Source of the DNA: Papaver somniferum
Taxonomy: Eukaryota; Streptophyta; Magnoliopsida; Ranunculales; Papaveraceae
NCBI RefSeq assembly: GCF_003573695.1
Contig: NC_039360.1
Span: 57,889,830-57,953,829, forward strand
Direction: 5' to 3'
Length of the DNA: 64,000 bases
This document shows positions 21,647 through 34,209 of this stretch, in pieces. The notes below the pieces were generated by a model that saw only the letters and a list, made by a program, of their open reading frames with translations, ran no database searches and was not told the origin of the DNA. Positions within the stretch are counted from its first letter, which is position 1; the number at the start of each line of letters is the position of its first letter. Made by a program: the position numbers and the translations under genes.

Positions 21647-23895
21647 TGAAAAAGCGGAGTTATAACAACCTCACCCAATAATTCGCTTAGCAATCTGTAT
21701 GGACTAACTCCAATATAATTGAAAAAGCGGGGGTCTAACAACACCACCCAATATTTCACTTAGCAATCTGTATGGACTAACTCCGAAATACTTTCTGGAG
21801 AATCAACTAGACAGTTAGACTCAATCTAAGTAGAAGTATCTCAAGGAGTTAATATCTCTCTCTTGTTTTGATTTACTCAAGCTAATGGAAATCAGCGAGT
21901 CCTTAATCAAACACAAGGAATAACTTGGATGGTACCAAATACCAATATCCAAGGATCAATCAATGACAATCAACAACCAAAGGTTGGATTACTCTAATTG
22001 ATGATCTAAACGCACAACCTGTATTATTTCAATTATAAAGATAAACAATATAATGCGGGAATAGAAATAACACAGACACCAGAAATTTTGTTAAATAGGA
22101 AACCGCAAATGTAGAAAAACCCCGGGACCTAGTCCAGATTGAACACACATTGTATTAAGCCGCTACAGACACTAGCCTACTCCAAGCTAACTTCAGACTG
22201 GACTGTAGTTGAACCCCAATCAGTCTCCCACTGATCCAAGGTACAGTTGTACTCCCTACACCTATGATCCCAGCAGGATACTGCGTACTTGATTCCCTTA
22301 GTTGATCTCACCCACAACTAAGAGTTGCTACGACCCAAAATCGCAGGCTTTGACAATAAACAAATCTGTCTCCCACAGACAAGTCTATCAAAGGATCAAT
22401 CTGTCTCCCACAGATAAACCCTAAAAGTTTTGTTCTGTCTTTTGATAATAATCAAGGTGAAATGGAACCAATTGATAATCCGGTCTTATATTCCCGAAGA
22501 ATAGCCTAGAGTTATCAATCACAACACAACAATCTTAATTGTATGGTAGCGAAACAAGATGTTGCGGAATCACAAACAATGAGACGAAGATGTTTGTGAT
22601 TACTTTTTATATCTTGCCTATCGGAGATATCAATCTCAAGCCAATCAATCTAATTGTACTCATACGATAGAAGATGCAAGATCAGATCACACAACTACGA
22701 TAAAAGTAGTATCGGTCTGGCTTCACAATCCCAATGAAGTCTTTAAGTCGTTAACCTGGTTTTAGAAGAAGAAAACCAAAGGTTAAAGGAGAAACGACTC
22801 TAGCACGGAAACTAGTATCACACGTAAGGCGTGGGGATTAGTTTTGTACAATACTAGATGTCTCCTTTATATAGTCTTTCAAATCAGGGTTTGCAATTAG
22901 GTTACCTTGGTAACAAAGCAATCAATATCCACCGTTAGATGGAAACCTGATTTAGATTCAATCTAATATTTCTCAACCGTTCGATCGAAAACTTAGCTTG
23001 TTACACACACACTTGACAATGCACGTTTCTAGGTTTGTTAACCATACCCAAACGTATGCACTTGTTGGTTCAACAATAGTTAACCAAATGGTTAGCCATA
23101 TGAGCATTTCATATTAACCATGTTGTTCTTCACCATAACTAGTTCAAATGACTTCAAATGAACTAGCTAGAGAGTTGTTCAATTGCAAGGAAATCTTATG
23201 TACTACACAAGACAAAATTGAAGTAAATATGATTTGATTCACTTGAATTGGTTCATGAACTTTTATAGCCACGGTTTGAAAACTGCATTCCTTAATCTTT
23301 TTAAGTTTAAGTTCAGAAATGATCTTCAGATATATAACCTTCTTAAGTTCGCAGACTAGGTTCGCGGACTTAAGTTACCGGGCAGAGTTTACAAACTCCA
23401 ACAGAAAATCTCGGGTTTGAGAACTTCGTCGGTTCGCAGACTGGGTTCGTGACTGAGTTCGCGGACTTAGCTTCATGCAAGTAGTTTGTCAACTTCAGCA
23501 GAAATTATCGGGTTTGAGAACTTCGGCAGTTCGCGGAATGAGTTCGCGGACTTGGCTCACGCCATTCTTCTGGTTCTCTTGATCAACAAAGTTCGCAAAC
23601 TTTGGTTCAAGGAATAGGACTTATACATAAATGTTTTTCCACAACAATGCTTATGTCCACCATTGGTTATGTAATCTAAACTCTCATTCCAATCATTAAA
23701 ACATTCTAAGAGGACGTTATATAGTTGTTACACTATTTCTCGTCAAAGCAATTTTAAAGTTGATTGAAACATAGCATGACTTTCGTCACATGGTAAAGAT
23801 AAACTTGATCGAAGCGAAAAGCTTACCAACACATATTTCGAGATATAGATAGGCGAGGTATACTCGGCTCGAAATACCAAATGTGTATAATCCAA

Positions 23896-23931
<36 letters not shown>

Positions 23932-26535
23932 CATACGATTTCTTGTCTCACAGAGTAGGAGATAGAGTAGATAGACTTTTGAGTTACAGATAAGTTCAAG
24001 TCTTCACATACCTTTTTGTCGAGAAGTTCCACCGGTTCCTTGAATAGTTCTTCTTCTTGTATGATGAATCACCATGAAGTCCTTGAGCTCAACTACATTT
24101 TCTATCCTAGTCCGAGACTTAGCTATAATAGATTAGAAATCAAGACTTATAGTTTTGATCACTAACATTGACAAACATGCTTGAGATAGAAACGCATGCG
24201 AGTTCGACCGAGCAATGCTCTAACAATAATTTTAAGAGAATCAACTAGACAGTCAGAATCAGTCTTAATAAAAAGTATATCAAGGTGTTATGTCTCAATT
24301 TCTCAATTCAATAATTACTCAAGCAAATAGAAATCTGCGAGTCTAATTGAACACAAGAGAAATTAACTTGAATGGTACTAAAGACCAATGTTCAAGTATC
24401 AATCAATTTCAATAAACAATCAACAACCAAAGGTTGGATTTACCAATTGATCAATTCAACGCACAACCTGTGATATTTCAATTATATAACAAAATATAAT
24501 GCAGAAAAGAAATAACACAGACACCAGAAGTTTTGTTAACGAGGAAACCGCAAATGAAGAAAAACCCCTGGACCTAGTCCAGATTGAACACACACTTTAT
24601 TAAGCCGCTACAGACACTAGCCTACTACAAACTAACTTCGGTCTGGACTGTAGTTGAACCCCAATCAATCTCACACTGATCCAAGGAACAGTTGTGCTCC
24701 TTACGTCTCTGATCCCAGCAAGATACTATGCACTTGATTCCCTTAGCTGATCTCACCCACAATTAAGAGTTGCTACGAACCAAAGTCGAAGACTTTAATA
24801 AACAAATCTGTATCATACAGAAAAGTATACAGGATTAGATAAATCTGTCTCCCACAGAAATACCTACGAGTTTTGTTCCGTCTTTTAATAAACCAAGGTG
24901 AACAGGAACCAATCGATAACCCGGACTTATATTCCCGAAGAACAGTCTAGAATTATCAATCAACTCACAGTAATATCAATCGACTAACGAAACAAGATAT
25001 TGCGGAATCACAAACGATGAGACGAAGATGTTTGTGACTACTTTTCTATCTTGCCTATCGGAGAAATTAATCTCAAGCCAATATTAGGATTGTACTAAAA
25101 TACGATAGAAACAACAAGATCAGATCACGCAACTACAGAGAAAATAGTTGGGTCTGGCTTCACGATCCCAATGAAGTCTTCAAGTCGTTAACCTACAGGG
25201 TCCCGATAGAAACCTAAGGTTAAAGGAGAATCGACTTTAGCTTACAACTAGTATCACACAGGAGGTGTGGGGATTAGGTTTCCCAGTTGCTAGAGTTCTC
25301 CTTTATATAGTCTTCAAATCAGGGTTTGCAATCAATGTTACCTTGGTAACAAAGCATTCAATATCCACCGATAGATGAAAACCTGATTAGATTCAAGCTA
25401 ATATCTTTCAACCGTTAGATCAAACTTAGCTTGTTATACACACATGAAATGTAACTTCATTTAGGTTTGAGTAACCGTACCTAAACGTATACTAGTCGTT
25501 GGTTCAACGGTAGTTAACCATAGGTTAGCCATATGAGCACTTTCATATCAACCTTATTCTTATTTACCACAACTAGTTCAAATGACTCAAATGAACTAGT
25601 TAGAGAGTTGTTCAATTGCTTAGATCTCATAGAAGTATACAAGGCACGATCAAAATAAAACCAGTTTTCATTCACTCGAATCGATTCATGAACATTATAG
25701 CCACGGTTTGCAAAGATTGCATTCCTTAAAATATAAATGTCTTAGTTCACGAATTAAACTGTTTTTAGAAAATAACCTAATTAAGTACGCATAATGGTAC
25801 GCAAACTTAAATACCCGGATTAAGTTTGTTTCCAGTTTGCAAACTCCAGTAGAAATTCACGGGACGTGAACTTCCGGCAGTATGTGTACTGGTACGCGGA
25901 CTTTAATTCCGGTTATCCTGAGAAGCAACGTACGCATACTTTGGTTCAAGGATATTGGACTTACACACATATGAGTTGTCTCACAATGTTTATATCCATC
26001 CATGGTTATGTATTCTAAACTCTCATTGCAATCATTGAAACATTCTTAGAGGACGTTATATAGTTGTTGTTCACAAATTATTTTTCGTCAAAGCGATTTT
26101 CAAGTAATTGAAACTAATATGACTTTCGTCACTAGTAAAGATGAACTTGGCCAAACTTAAAGCTTACCAACATATATTTCGAGAAATAGATAAGCGAGAT
26201 AAACTCAGCTCGAAATAGTACATGTGTATAATCATAGTCTATATAGCAATACGACTTTTGTCTCAAGATAGGAGATAAAGTAGACTTTTGAGTGATAAAT
26301 AAGTTCAAGTCTCCACATACTTTTTTGTCGATGAAGTTCCACCAGTTCCTTGAGTAGTTCTTCGTCTTTGCATGATGAATGTCGTGGAGTCTAGAGCTCA
26401 ACTACACTTTCTGTCCTAGTCTGAGACTTAGCTATTAGTAGACTAGAAATCAAGACTTATAGTTTTGGAAACTAAACTTGACAAACAAGCTTGAGATAGC
26501 AATGCTTGCGAGTTTGACCGAGCAGCGCTCTAACA
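21647..26535 (-). mobile_element. E2 5' LTR, split by a solo LTR
   Basis: Two parts, 21647-21719 and 24231-26535 (about 2378 bp together), flank the nested LTR at 21720-24225. It ends GCTCTAACA at 26535 and AAACT follows. The CpG array at about 25790-25935 has GTACGC-type words, unlike the nested copy, and matches the E4 subfamily. Confidence 0.88.
21720..24225 (-). mobile_element. Solo Sirevirus-like LTR nested in E2 5' LTR
   Basis: The 2506-bp LTR runs TGAAAAAGCGGGGG to GCTCTAACA on +. A perfect duplication ATAAT lies at 21715-21719 and 24226-24230. It belongs to the E1/E3 subfamily (GTTCGCGGACT words at about 23350-23560). It includes a 34-bp (TA)17 microsatellite at 23897-23930. Confidence 0.93.
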
Positions 26536-27237
26536 AAACTACCTCAAATATTTTTAAATTAGTAGTAGTAAAACTTAGTAGCATCATCGAATCAATTATT
26601 TGCGGATCTGACTCGTATTTTCCATTAGCTACACTGTAGACATTTCTCACTTGCGGGTGTTTTATCATAGGTTGCTAAGACGAACAGTTTCCCATATGTG
26701 TGATTATTACAACAAACTCAAGTGCGATCAGAAAACAATTGAGAATATGGATAAAATTGACACATTCATAAGAATTTGCAGACACCGATTTAGGAACTAG
26801 TCTTGAACATATACAGTAGAACCTCTATATAATAATATTAATTAGATCATATAAAAATACTGATATATTGAAGTTATATCATATGTAGAAATCGTCTCGA
26901 AAAGATAAATTGATATTCTCAATGCATTGTGTAAAAAATACATTGTAATGCAATTATGATAAACTAACTTCTATTTAAAAGTGTTTAAAATATTTAAAAG
27001 ATTTCTACTTATGGTATGTGTATAAACCATCGAGGGAGCATATTGCAATCGTTGTTTAATCTAATATTCAGAGCATGTACCTTGTCCTTATAGTTTCCTC
27101 GATAATCTACTGACTGGCACAATTGTCAATCAGTAGTCCTTCAATCATATAAAAAAAAATCAATACAAGAACATTATTTTTATTTATTTTTACATAAAGA
27201 AAAAACACTTAATTGTTATACAAAAGATAGGCTAGGG
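26536..27237. other. AT-rich DNA outside the LTR elements
   Basis: I see no credible gene. Around 26815-26880 the sequence CAGTAGAACCTCTATATAAT and the AT-rich segment after it resemble the terminus of a plant DNA-transposon or MITE remnant, but I see no partner inverted repeat and cannot assign a family. Confidence 0.4.
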
Positions 27238-27471
27238 ATGTTTAGACTAGCTCTTGATCAATTGCACCATCAACTTATTTTGTCGTGTCCGTCCTCTCCA
27301 CATTCATCCCAGCAGCTTCCTTCCTTGTATTGTGTATTCGTATCGCGTGTTTATGATAACGCAGTTCATGCTTTAACAAAGCTTGCTAAGTCTAGGTTAA
27401 TGTCCAGGTGTTGGTATACCAGGTCACCTATGATCCTCAATCATGTGTTAGTAGATGATCAAGATATGTAG
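27238..27471 (+). pseudogene. RNase H-like C-terminal fragment of a LINE-type element
   Basis: The last ~45 codons before the TAG at 27469-27471 read FVSRVYDNAVHALTKLAKSR, then a Trp and ...ILNHVLVDDQDM. This fits the end of the RNase H-like (RVT_3) domain of plant non-LTR elements or their domesticated relatives: R..N..AHALAKLA, a Trp, then P..L..VL..D. Upstream the frame is not supported, so the ATG is arbitrary. It is an old fragment of ~230 bp with no visible RT. Confidence 0.5.
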
Positions 27472-27512
27472 ATTATCTATTTCTTTCTATTTATAAATAT
27501 CTCTTTTGATCA

Positions 27513-27848
27513 TTAAAAATAATTTAAAAGAAAATCTAAACTTACTAGTAATGTAAGCCATACAGCTGCAGAAACGCAGTTGATGCTCACGTATATGAGT
27601 CCCAAAGCACTCTCATGAGCCTGAGTGCCGTGAGGATGCCAATCGAGGAACAAACCCAAATTATATAGGATTAGTGAGCCCTTGAATATAAATATGAAGA
27701 CCGCCCCCTCTCCCTCCCCCTCCAACACATCCCAGGTCCCGATGCGTTTGCAGACCCCATGTATTGTAAGGTTGAGAGTCTCTTGCCTGTATATACAAAA
27801 GTTTATTATGTTATTACAGCAGTAGAGTAAATACATAATAATAGGCAA
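27513..27848 (-). pseudogene. Exon-like ORF, unidentified
   Basis: This is an open frame on the minus strand. The segment 27790-27554 is preceded by TATACAG and followed by GTAAGT, as a plant internal exon would be. The peptide has a hydrophilic start (GVCKRIGTWDVLEGEGEGA) and two hydrophobic stretches (FIFIFKGSLILYNLGLFL and SINCVSAAVWLTLLVSL). I do not recognise it. It may be an isolated exon of a degraded host gene or chance. Confidence 0.3.
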
Positions 27849-27931
27849 AAGTGATTCAAGTCATAAAGGAAGCTGCAACAAGCATAATAATAGGCAAAAG
27901 TGAATCAAGTCATAAAGGAAGCTGCAACAAG
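27834..27931. repeat. 49-bp tandem duplication
   Basis: CATAATAATAGGCAAAAGTG begins at 27834 and again at 27883. Both copies continue through TCAAGTCATAAAGGAAGCTG with one base different. It is a recent local duplication beside the exon-like ORFs. Confidence 0.9.
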
Positions 27932-28087
27932 CAGTACAACTGGTGATTCAAGACTAGGAGGATTTACGAACATGGATGCATACACCATGGGATGATTTAA
28001 CAACGTAATCCTATTATGAATCCCAAACGTGACAAGTAAGCAACCGAGTTTACAAGTGCAATAAAATTTGGACCAACACATTTCCAT
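27905..28087 (-). pseudogene. Second small ORF beside the exon-like segment, unidentified
   Basis: A 60-codon minus-strand frame ends ...VVLLVAASFMT at 27905, inside the duplicated region. It is the same strand as 27513-27848 and may be another piece of the same lost gene. There is no recognised domain. Low confidence. Confidence 0.2.
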
Positions 28088-28458
28088 CCAAGGTCTCGTT
28101 TTTTTTCTCTAATCAATAAAAGGTTTCTCTAACAACCACATCACTAAAAATTACAAAAAAAAAAAAAAAAAAACAACCAAACTTAAAAACAATTTTCATA
28201 TACCCTTGGTTTATTAACATATATATTAACAATATTCTTTTTTTTATTTCGCATCAAAACACCAAAAACTCATGATTCCACAACTTTCAGTTTTTTTACT
28301 TCAAGCCTGCTAATAATTTGAATCAAGATTTGGTTTCTTTCATATGATTTGTATGTTTTTTGTTTTATGATTTTTATGATCTTTTGTCTATACAGTCCAA
28401 TCCTTTTAGGGTTTGTCTGACGTGAAAATTATTATTTTCTCTAATTAATGAAAACTAG

Positions 28459-28514
28459 AATTATCACCAATGGGTAAAAACTTGATTTTTACTAGATCTC
28501 CAATGGTGATAATT
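28459..28514. repeat. Hairpin with 15-bp and 7-bp stems
   Basis: AATTATCACCAATGG (28459-28473) is the perfect reverse complement of 28500-28514. Inside it GTAAAAA pairs with TTTTTAC. One 7-base bulge (TAGATCT) interrupts one arm. It could be a short MITE or a structured transcript. Confidence 0.85.
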
Positions 28515-28794
28515 GGATTTTTCTTTTTTAGGATTAGTCTTGGGAGTTTATTTAGGAGGTTATTTTAAAGAAATTTAAAAAATAAATATTTTAGGGAGTT
28601 ATTTTAGGGGAGTTTTTTAATAGAATTAGTTTTCTTAATTAATAAAAGTTTTTTTTGTAATCAAAATAGTACTATAATTAATTATGAGTTTCTTGTACAC
28701 ACAATTTTAAAAATAATTTTTGATAGAAAAAGTTTCTCCATAAAGATACCAATTACCTGTAAATCGCGAAGCGAAAGAGAGAAATACCGCAAAG

Positions 28795-29810
28795 ATATCC
28801 AGTTTTTGTACGAGAAGTAAAGAAAAAAAATGGTAATTCAGAATTTCTTCCGACCATTTTGAATGTTTGTACACTTAATAAGAAATGCTACAAAAAAGAA
28901 GAAATGCTTAGCCTTTAGATTGTACATATGAAAGAAAACTCGGGTGCCCAAAATTAATTTTGTCGAAGATGGCCTTAAAGATGGCCTTAAAGCAATAACG
29001 TGTTGAGTCGTAGATATTGTTGAATCTAAAATAACAAGCCATAAACCACTAAATAAGCAAGATATGAGAAAGTAAAATTCATTTTGCTTTGTTTAGTTGC
29101 GTGGTGTTTGTCTGAGCCATAAAGTCACGCTCTGACGGAATACTTTGAACATTTTTCTTTCTGAATTCCCAACAACTTATTTAGAAGCTCATTTAATTTA
29201 TATTGGACAAAGAAACCTTTAGCCTTTGGTATGCGTACGGTTTGTTTGTTATCATCCCATTTTTTAAAAAATCGAAATGCAAAATCATCCAAGTCCAAAT
29301 ACAAATAAAGATGCTAATTTCATAGAAATCGCAATACACAAGAGTAAAATACAGGATAGATACCCCATTTTTGTATGAGAAGTAGAGAGAAAACATTGTA
29401 ATATTCGGAATCAGTTCCGACCATTTTGAATGTTTGTCTTTTTTAGTAAAAAAACCCTAGGAAAAGAATACTTCTCCCTTAATCTTGTACATATAAAAGA
29501 AAAAACCTGAATGCCCAAAATTCATTTTGTTGAATATGTCCTCAAAGCAATGCCCTATTGAATCTTTGATGTTCTTAATTATAGAATAAAAAGTCGTAAA
29601 CCACCCACTAATAAAGACATGAGAAATTACAACTCATTTAGTTTGTATTAGTTGTGTGGTGTTTGTCTGAGATGGAAAGTCATGTTCTGTCGAATAGTTT
29701 GTACCTTTTTCATTCTGAATCCCAAAAACTTATTTAAAACCTGTTAAATTTTCACTATCCTAAGAAATTTTCACCTTTTAGTATGAATAGGGCATGTTTG
29801 TTATCTTCTC
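28795..29810. repeat. Old direct duplication, two ~450-bp copies
   Basis: 28795-29250 and 29365-29810 share many words in order: TTCCGACCATTTTGAATGTTTGT, TTGTACATAT, GCCCAAAATT, GTGTGGTGTTTGTCTGAG and AACTTATTTA. Divergence by eye is roughly a quarter, with indels. Neither copy has an open frame. Confidence 0.8.
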
Positions 29811-31638
29811 ATTTTCAGGAACTCTTAGCTTCAATGAGAAAAGTCAAAAGTTTTCCATTCAATTTAGGGTAGAAACTTTATATTCTTGGGACTCGACTTC
29901 TAATTGTCTATGTAGGCGTCAAAGATCATTGTACACGCTAAGCTTTGATCATATTTTCTTTAGCACACTTTCCTGGGGTCTAAGACTATTTTTGTATCTA
30001 TACAAAAATCCAAGCAATTTACAGTACACTACTTGAATTATATTAAAGAAAAGATACATTCTAATTGAATAAATGGAAATATTATTATCGTTTTAGTTAG
30101 CTTTATAATAATTTTTGAGTATCTAGGGCACCGATCTTGGTTACTAACATGTTTTCTCCAATAAGAAAATTTAATTATTTGTCTTATGTCATCATGCATC
30201 ATTCTCTGTCAGCTTCGCTTGTTTTCTGTTATATCACGATCTTCCTCCCATAATGTTTTGCCATCTGTTGCGAAGTATATTCCACTTTTATTAACCAATA
30301 TAATAAAAATGGATCCAAATTGATTTTTTTCTAGATGATTTAAAAAAAAGGATCCAGAAAGTGAGTTCAAAATATCTATGTTCGGAGAACTTGGTGAAGA
30401 ATAAATCTGAACCATTATACGAAGGATTTGGTCAACATCTAAACTCAAATAATTGTACGGGGGAAAGTCAAGCTCAGATTTGCTTATTTAAAACACCACT
30501 AGAACCTTGAATGTTATACCTTTTGTTAGTCTATTTGTCAATATTTTGGAACGAGTTTAACCATTTCTAATTAACAACGTATAAAACCGCTACCGAATAC
30601 ATTAAGGACGAAATATGTGCTTCAAATGGTTCAGACTATTTAATAAGCTATTTTGAGTATAAAAATAAATTGCTAAGAAATACAAAACCATGTTTGGACG
30701 TGAATAAAAAAAGGTTTGTACTTATATTTTATCAAATGCTCTTAATCTAACGATAAAAACTTCACGGTTTTCACTTTTATTTTTCAGATTTGACACTCTA
30801 TATTCTATTAATCATAACTCGTTCAATGATGATCCAAAATAGACATAGTATACCTTTATGAAACCTCACTGGATGAAATACATACAATTCATAAGAGAAA
30901 CTAAAGCTTAAAATTAATCTCTAAGATATTCATAATCGGCCTCAAAGTAAGTAAAAATTACAGAATATCTGTTTAATTCAATGTTTTGTACCTAAAAACA
31001 AAACTTCAAAGGACTATAAGACTAGGTTTGGACATGAATTAAAAAAACTTCAAAGGCAATAAGTCTTTTATTTAATTAATATTCTGAATCTAAATATAAA
31101 ACTTCAACAAACAACATAATTTGGTTTGGACTTAATCAATTGTTATCCATAGAATTAAACCATGGACAATAGACGTTGGTTTGGATCTTCATGAAGTGGT
31201 AGGATCCTACATGTTTTTCTTCATGTTTATGGCAAAAAAAAATGATTTCCTCTTTTCTGATTGAAATTGTTTTCATGTTCTTAATAGATTTATAAGTATT
31301 ATCACCATTTTATCATAACACTCTAGACATGAATCTCTCTAATCTATTCATCATCTTGATAAAAGACCCAACATGATGAACTTTTCAATCGTGATCCATA
31401 TGAAATCTACTTGTTAATTCTCTTCAAATCAAAAATCAAATGTATGTCATGATGTTATCACACTTAAATGAAAATCTAAGACCTATTTTGTTTTAATGAA
31501 TGAAGGGTATAAACATAACATTAAAGTTTCCTAGGTAAATCAGTGTTATGCTTGAACACTAAGCTCCCCCGTATCCAAACACATTGGATGCGAATAGAAT
31601 AAGCGGTGTGTAAACCAAATAGAAGTGGTGCGAAAACC

Positions 31639-31730
31639 TGTTATAGCATTGCTCGGTTGAACCCACCAAGCGTTTGTATGTCAAGGTTGGTTTTCATATA
31701 TTAGTATCAAAAATAAATTAGTATCCAAAA
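31639..31730 (+). mobile_element. 5' end of a family-B copia LTR
   Basis: It begins TGTTATAGCATTGCTCGGTT and matches the first ~75 bp of the LTR at 17234. It is then cut by the LTR of E4. The rest of this LTR is not seen to the right of E4 within the window. Confidence 0.8.
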
Positions 31731-34209
31731 TAAAAATTGGGTGTCTAACAACCACACCCAATATTTCACTTAGCAATATGTATGGACTAACTTCAATGTA
31801 CTTTTAGAGAATCAACTAGACAGTCAGTCTCAATCTTAATAAAAAGTATATCAAGGAGTTATATCTCAATTTCTCGATTCAATATTTACTCAAGCAAATA
31901 GAAATCTGCGAGACTAATTGAATACAAGAGAAGTTAACTTGAACGGTACCAAAGACCAATGTTCAAGTATCAATCAATTTTAATCAACAACCAAAGATTG
32001 GATTTACCAATTGATCGATTCAACGCACAACCTGTGATATTTCAATTATATAACAAAATATAATGCGGAAAAGAAATAACACAGACACTAGAAGTTTTGT
32101 TAATGAGGAAACCGTAAATGCAGAAAAACCCCGGGACCTAGTCCAGATTGAACACACACTGTATTAAGCCGCTACAGACACTAGACTACTAAAAACTAAC
32201 TTCGGTATGGACTGTAGTTGAACCCCAATCAATGTCACACTGATACAAGGTATGGTTGCGCTCCTTACGTATCTGATCCCAGCAGGATACTACGCACTTG
32301 ATTCCTTTAGATGATCTCACCCACAACTAAGAGTTGCTACGACCGAAAGTCGAAGACTTTAATAAACAAATCTGTATCACACAGAAAAGTCTACATGAAT
32401 AGATAAATATGTTTCCCACAGAAATACCTACGAGTTTTGTTCCCTCTTTTGATAAATCAAGGTGACCAGGAACCAACCGATAACCCGGACTTATATTCCC
32501 GAAGAACAGCCTAGAATTATCAATCACCTCACAATAATCTTAGTCGACTAGCGAAACAAGATATTGAGGAATCACAAACGATGAGACGAAGATGTTTGTG
32601 ACTACTTTTCTATCTTGCCTATCGGAGAAATTAATCTCGAGACAATTTTACAATTGTACTTAATACGATAGAAACAACAAGATCAGATCACGCAACTACA
32701 GAGAAAATAGTTGGGTTTGGCTTCACAATCCCAATGAAGTCTTCAAGTCGTTAACCTACAGGGTCTCGATAGAAACCTAAGGTTAAAGGAGAATCAGCTC
32801 TAGATTATACAACTAGTATCACACAAGAGGTGTGGGGATTAGGTTTCCCAGTTGCTAGAGTTCTCCTTTATATAGTCTTCAAATCAGGATTTCCAATCAA
32901 TGCTACCTTGGTAACAAAGCATTCAATATTCACCATTAGATGAAAACGTGATTATATTCAAGCTAATATCTTTCAACCGTTAGAACGAATCTTAGCTTGT
33001 TATACACAAATGAAATGCACGTTCATTTAGGTTTGTGTAACCGTACCTAAACGTATACACCTAGTTGGTTTAACAGTAGTTAACCAAATGGTTAGCCATA
33101 CGAGCACTTTCATATCACCCATATTCATCTTCACCATTACTAGTTAAAATTACTCAAAAGAACTAGTGAGAGAGTTGTTCAATTGGTTAGATTTTTTAGA
33201 AGTATACAATACACAATCGAAGCAAAATCGGTTTTGATTCACTCGAATCGATTCATGAACATTATAGTCACGGTTTCCAAATTGCATTCCTTAATATATA
33301 AATGTTTTGGTTCATGAACAAACCCATTTTAGAAAGTAACACACTTAAGTATGCGTACGGGTATGCGTACTTAAGTAACCGGATTTGAGTTTGTTTTTGG
33401 TTTTCAAATTCAGCAGAAATTCACGGACGTGAACTTTCCGCCAGTATGCGTACGGGTACGCATACTTAGGTAACCAGATTGAGTTGGTTTTGATTTCCAA
33501 ACTCAGCAGAAATTCACGGTCGTGAACTTCCGCCAGTATGCGTACGGGTACACATACTTCCCCAGTCTCCATTAACCATTTAGTACACACACAAGTATGC
33601 ATACATTTGGTTCCCGATTTTGGACTTATACACTTATGTGCGAACATACTATATGCTTATATCCAAATATGGTTACATATTCTAAACTCCCATTTCAATC
33701 ATTGAAACATTCTTAGAGGATGTTATATAGCGGTTATTCACACACTATTTTTCATCAAAGCGATTTTCGAAAGATTGAAATAATCAACATGAATTTCGTC
33801 ACTTGTAAAGATGAACTTGGCCAAAGAGAAATCTTACCAACACATATTTCGAGAAATAGATAAGCGAGATAAACTCGACTCGAAATAGCAAATGTGTATA
33901 GTCGAAGTCTATATAGCAATACGACTGTTGTCTCAAGATAAGAGATAGAGTAGATAGACTTTTGAGTGATAGATAAGTTCAAGTCTCCACATACCTTTTA
34001 GTCGATGAAGTTCCATCAGTTCATTGAGTAGTTATTCGTCTTTGTATGATGAACTCCTTGGAGTCTAGAGCTCAACTACATTTTCTATCCTAGTCCAAGA
34101 CTTAGCTATAAGTAGACTAGAAATCAAGACTTATAGTTTTGGCAACTAAACTTGTCAAACAAGCTTGAGATAGCAACGCTTGCGTGTTCGACCGAGCAGT
34201 GCTCTAACA
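31731..34209 (-). mobile_element. E4 3' LTR (Sirevirus-like)
   Basis: It runs from about TAAAAATTGGG (degraded TGAAAAA terminus) to GCTCTAACA at 34209, with the PPT directly after. Length is about 2479 bp. It belongs to the subfamily with GTATGCGTACGG words (33350-33560) and not GTTCGCGGACT. Confidence 0.88.

Larger units (their letters stand above)
28088..31638. other. AT-rich intergenic DNA
   Basis: No supportable gene. It contains an A-run at about 28157-28173, a 56-bp hairpin (28459-28514), a diverged direct duplication (about 28795-29250 with 29365-29810), and a short internal repeat of AAAACTTCAA words near 30995-31110. ORFs at 29794-30036 and 30209-30448 lack recognisable domains, and the first overlaps the duplicated segment without a conserved frame. 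Confidence 0.6.

Noticed and set aside
23897..23930. (TA)17 tract as a candidate regulatory site or origin
   Set aside because: A simple microsatellite expansion; other LTR copies have only TATATATA at the same place.
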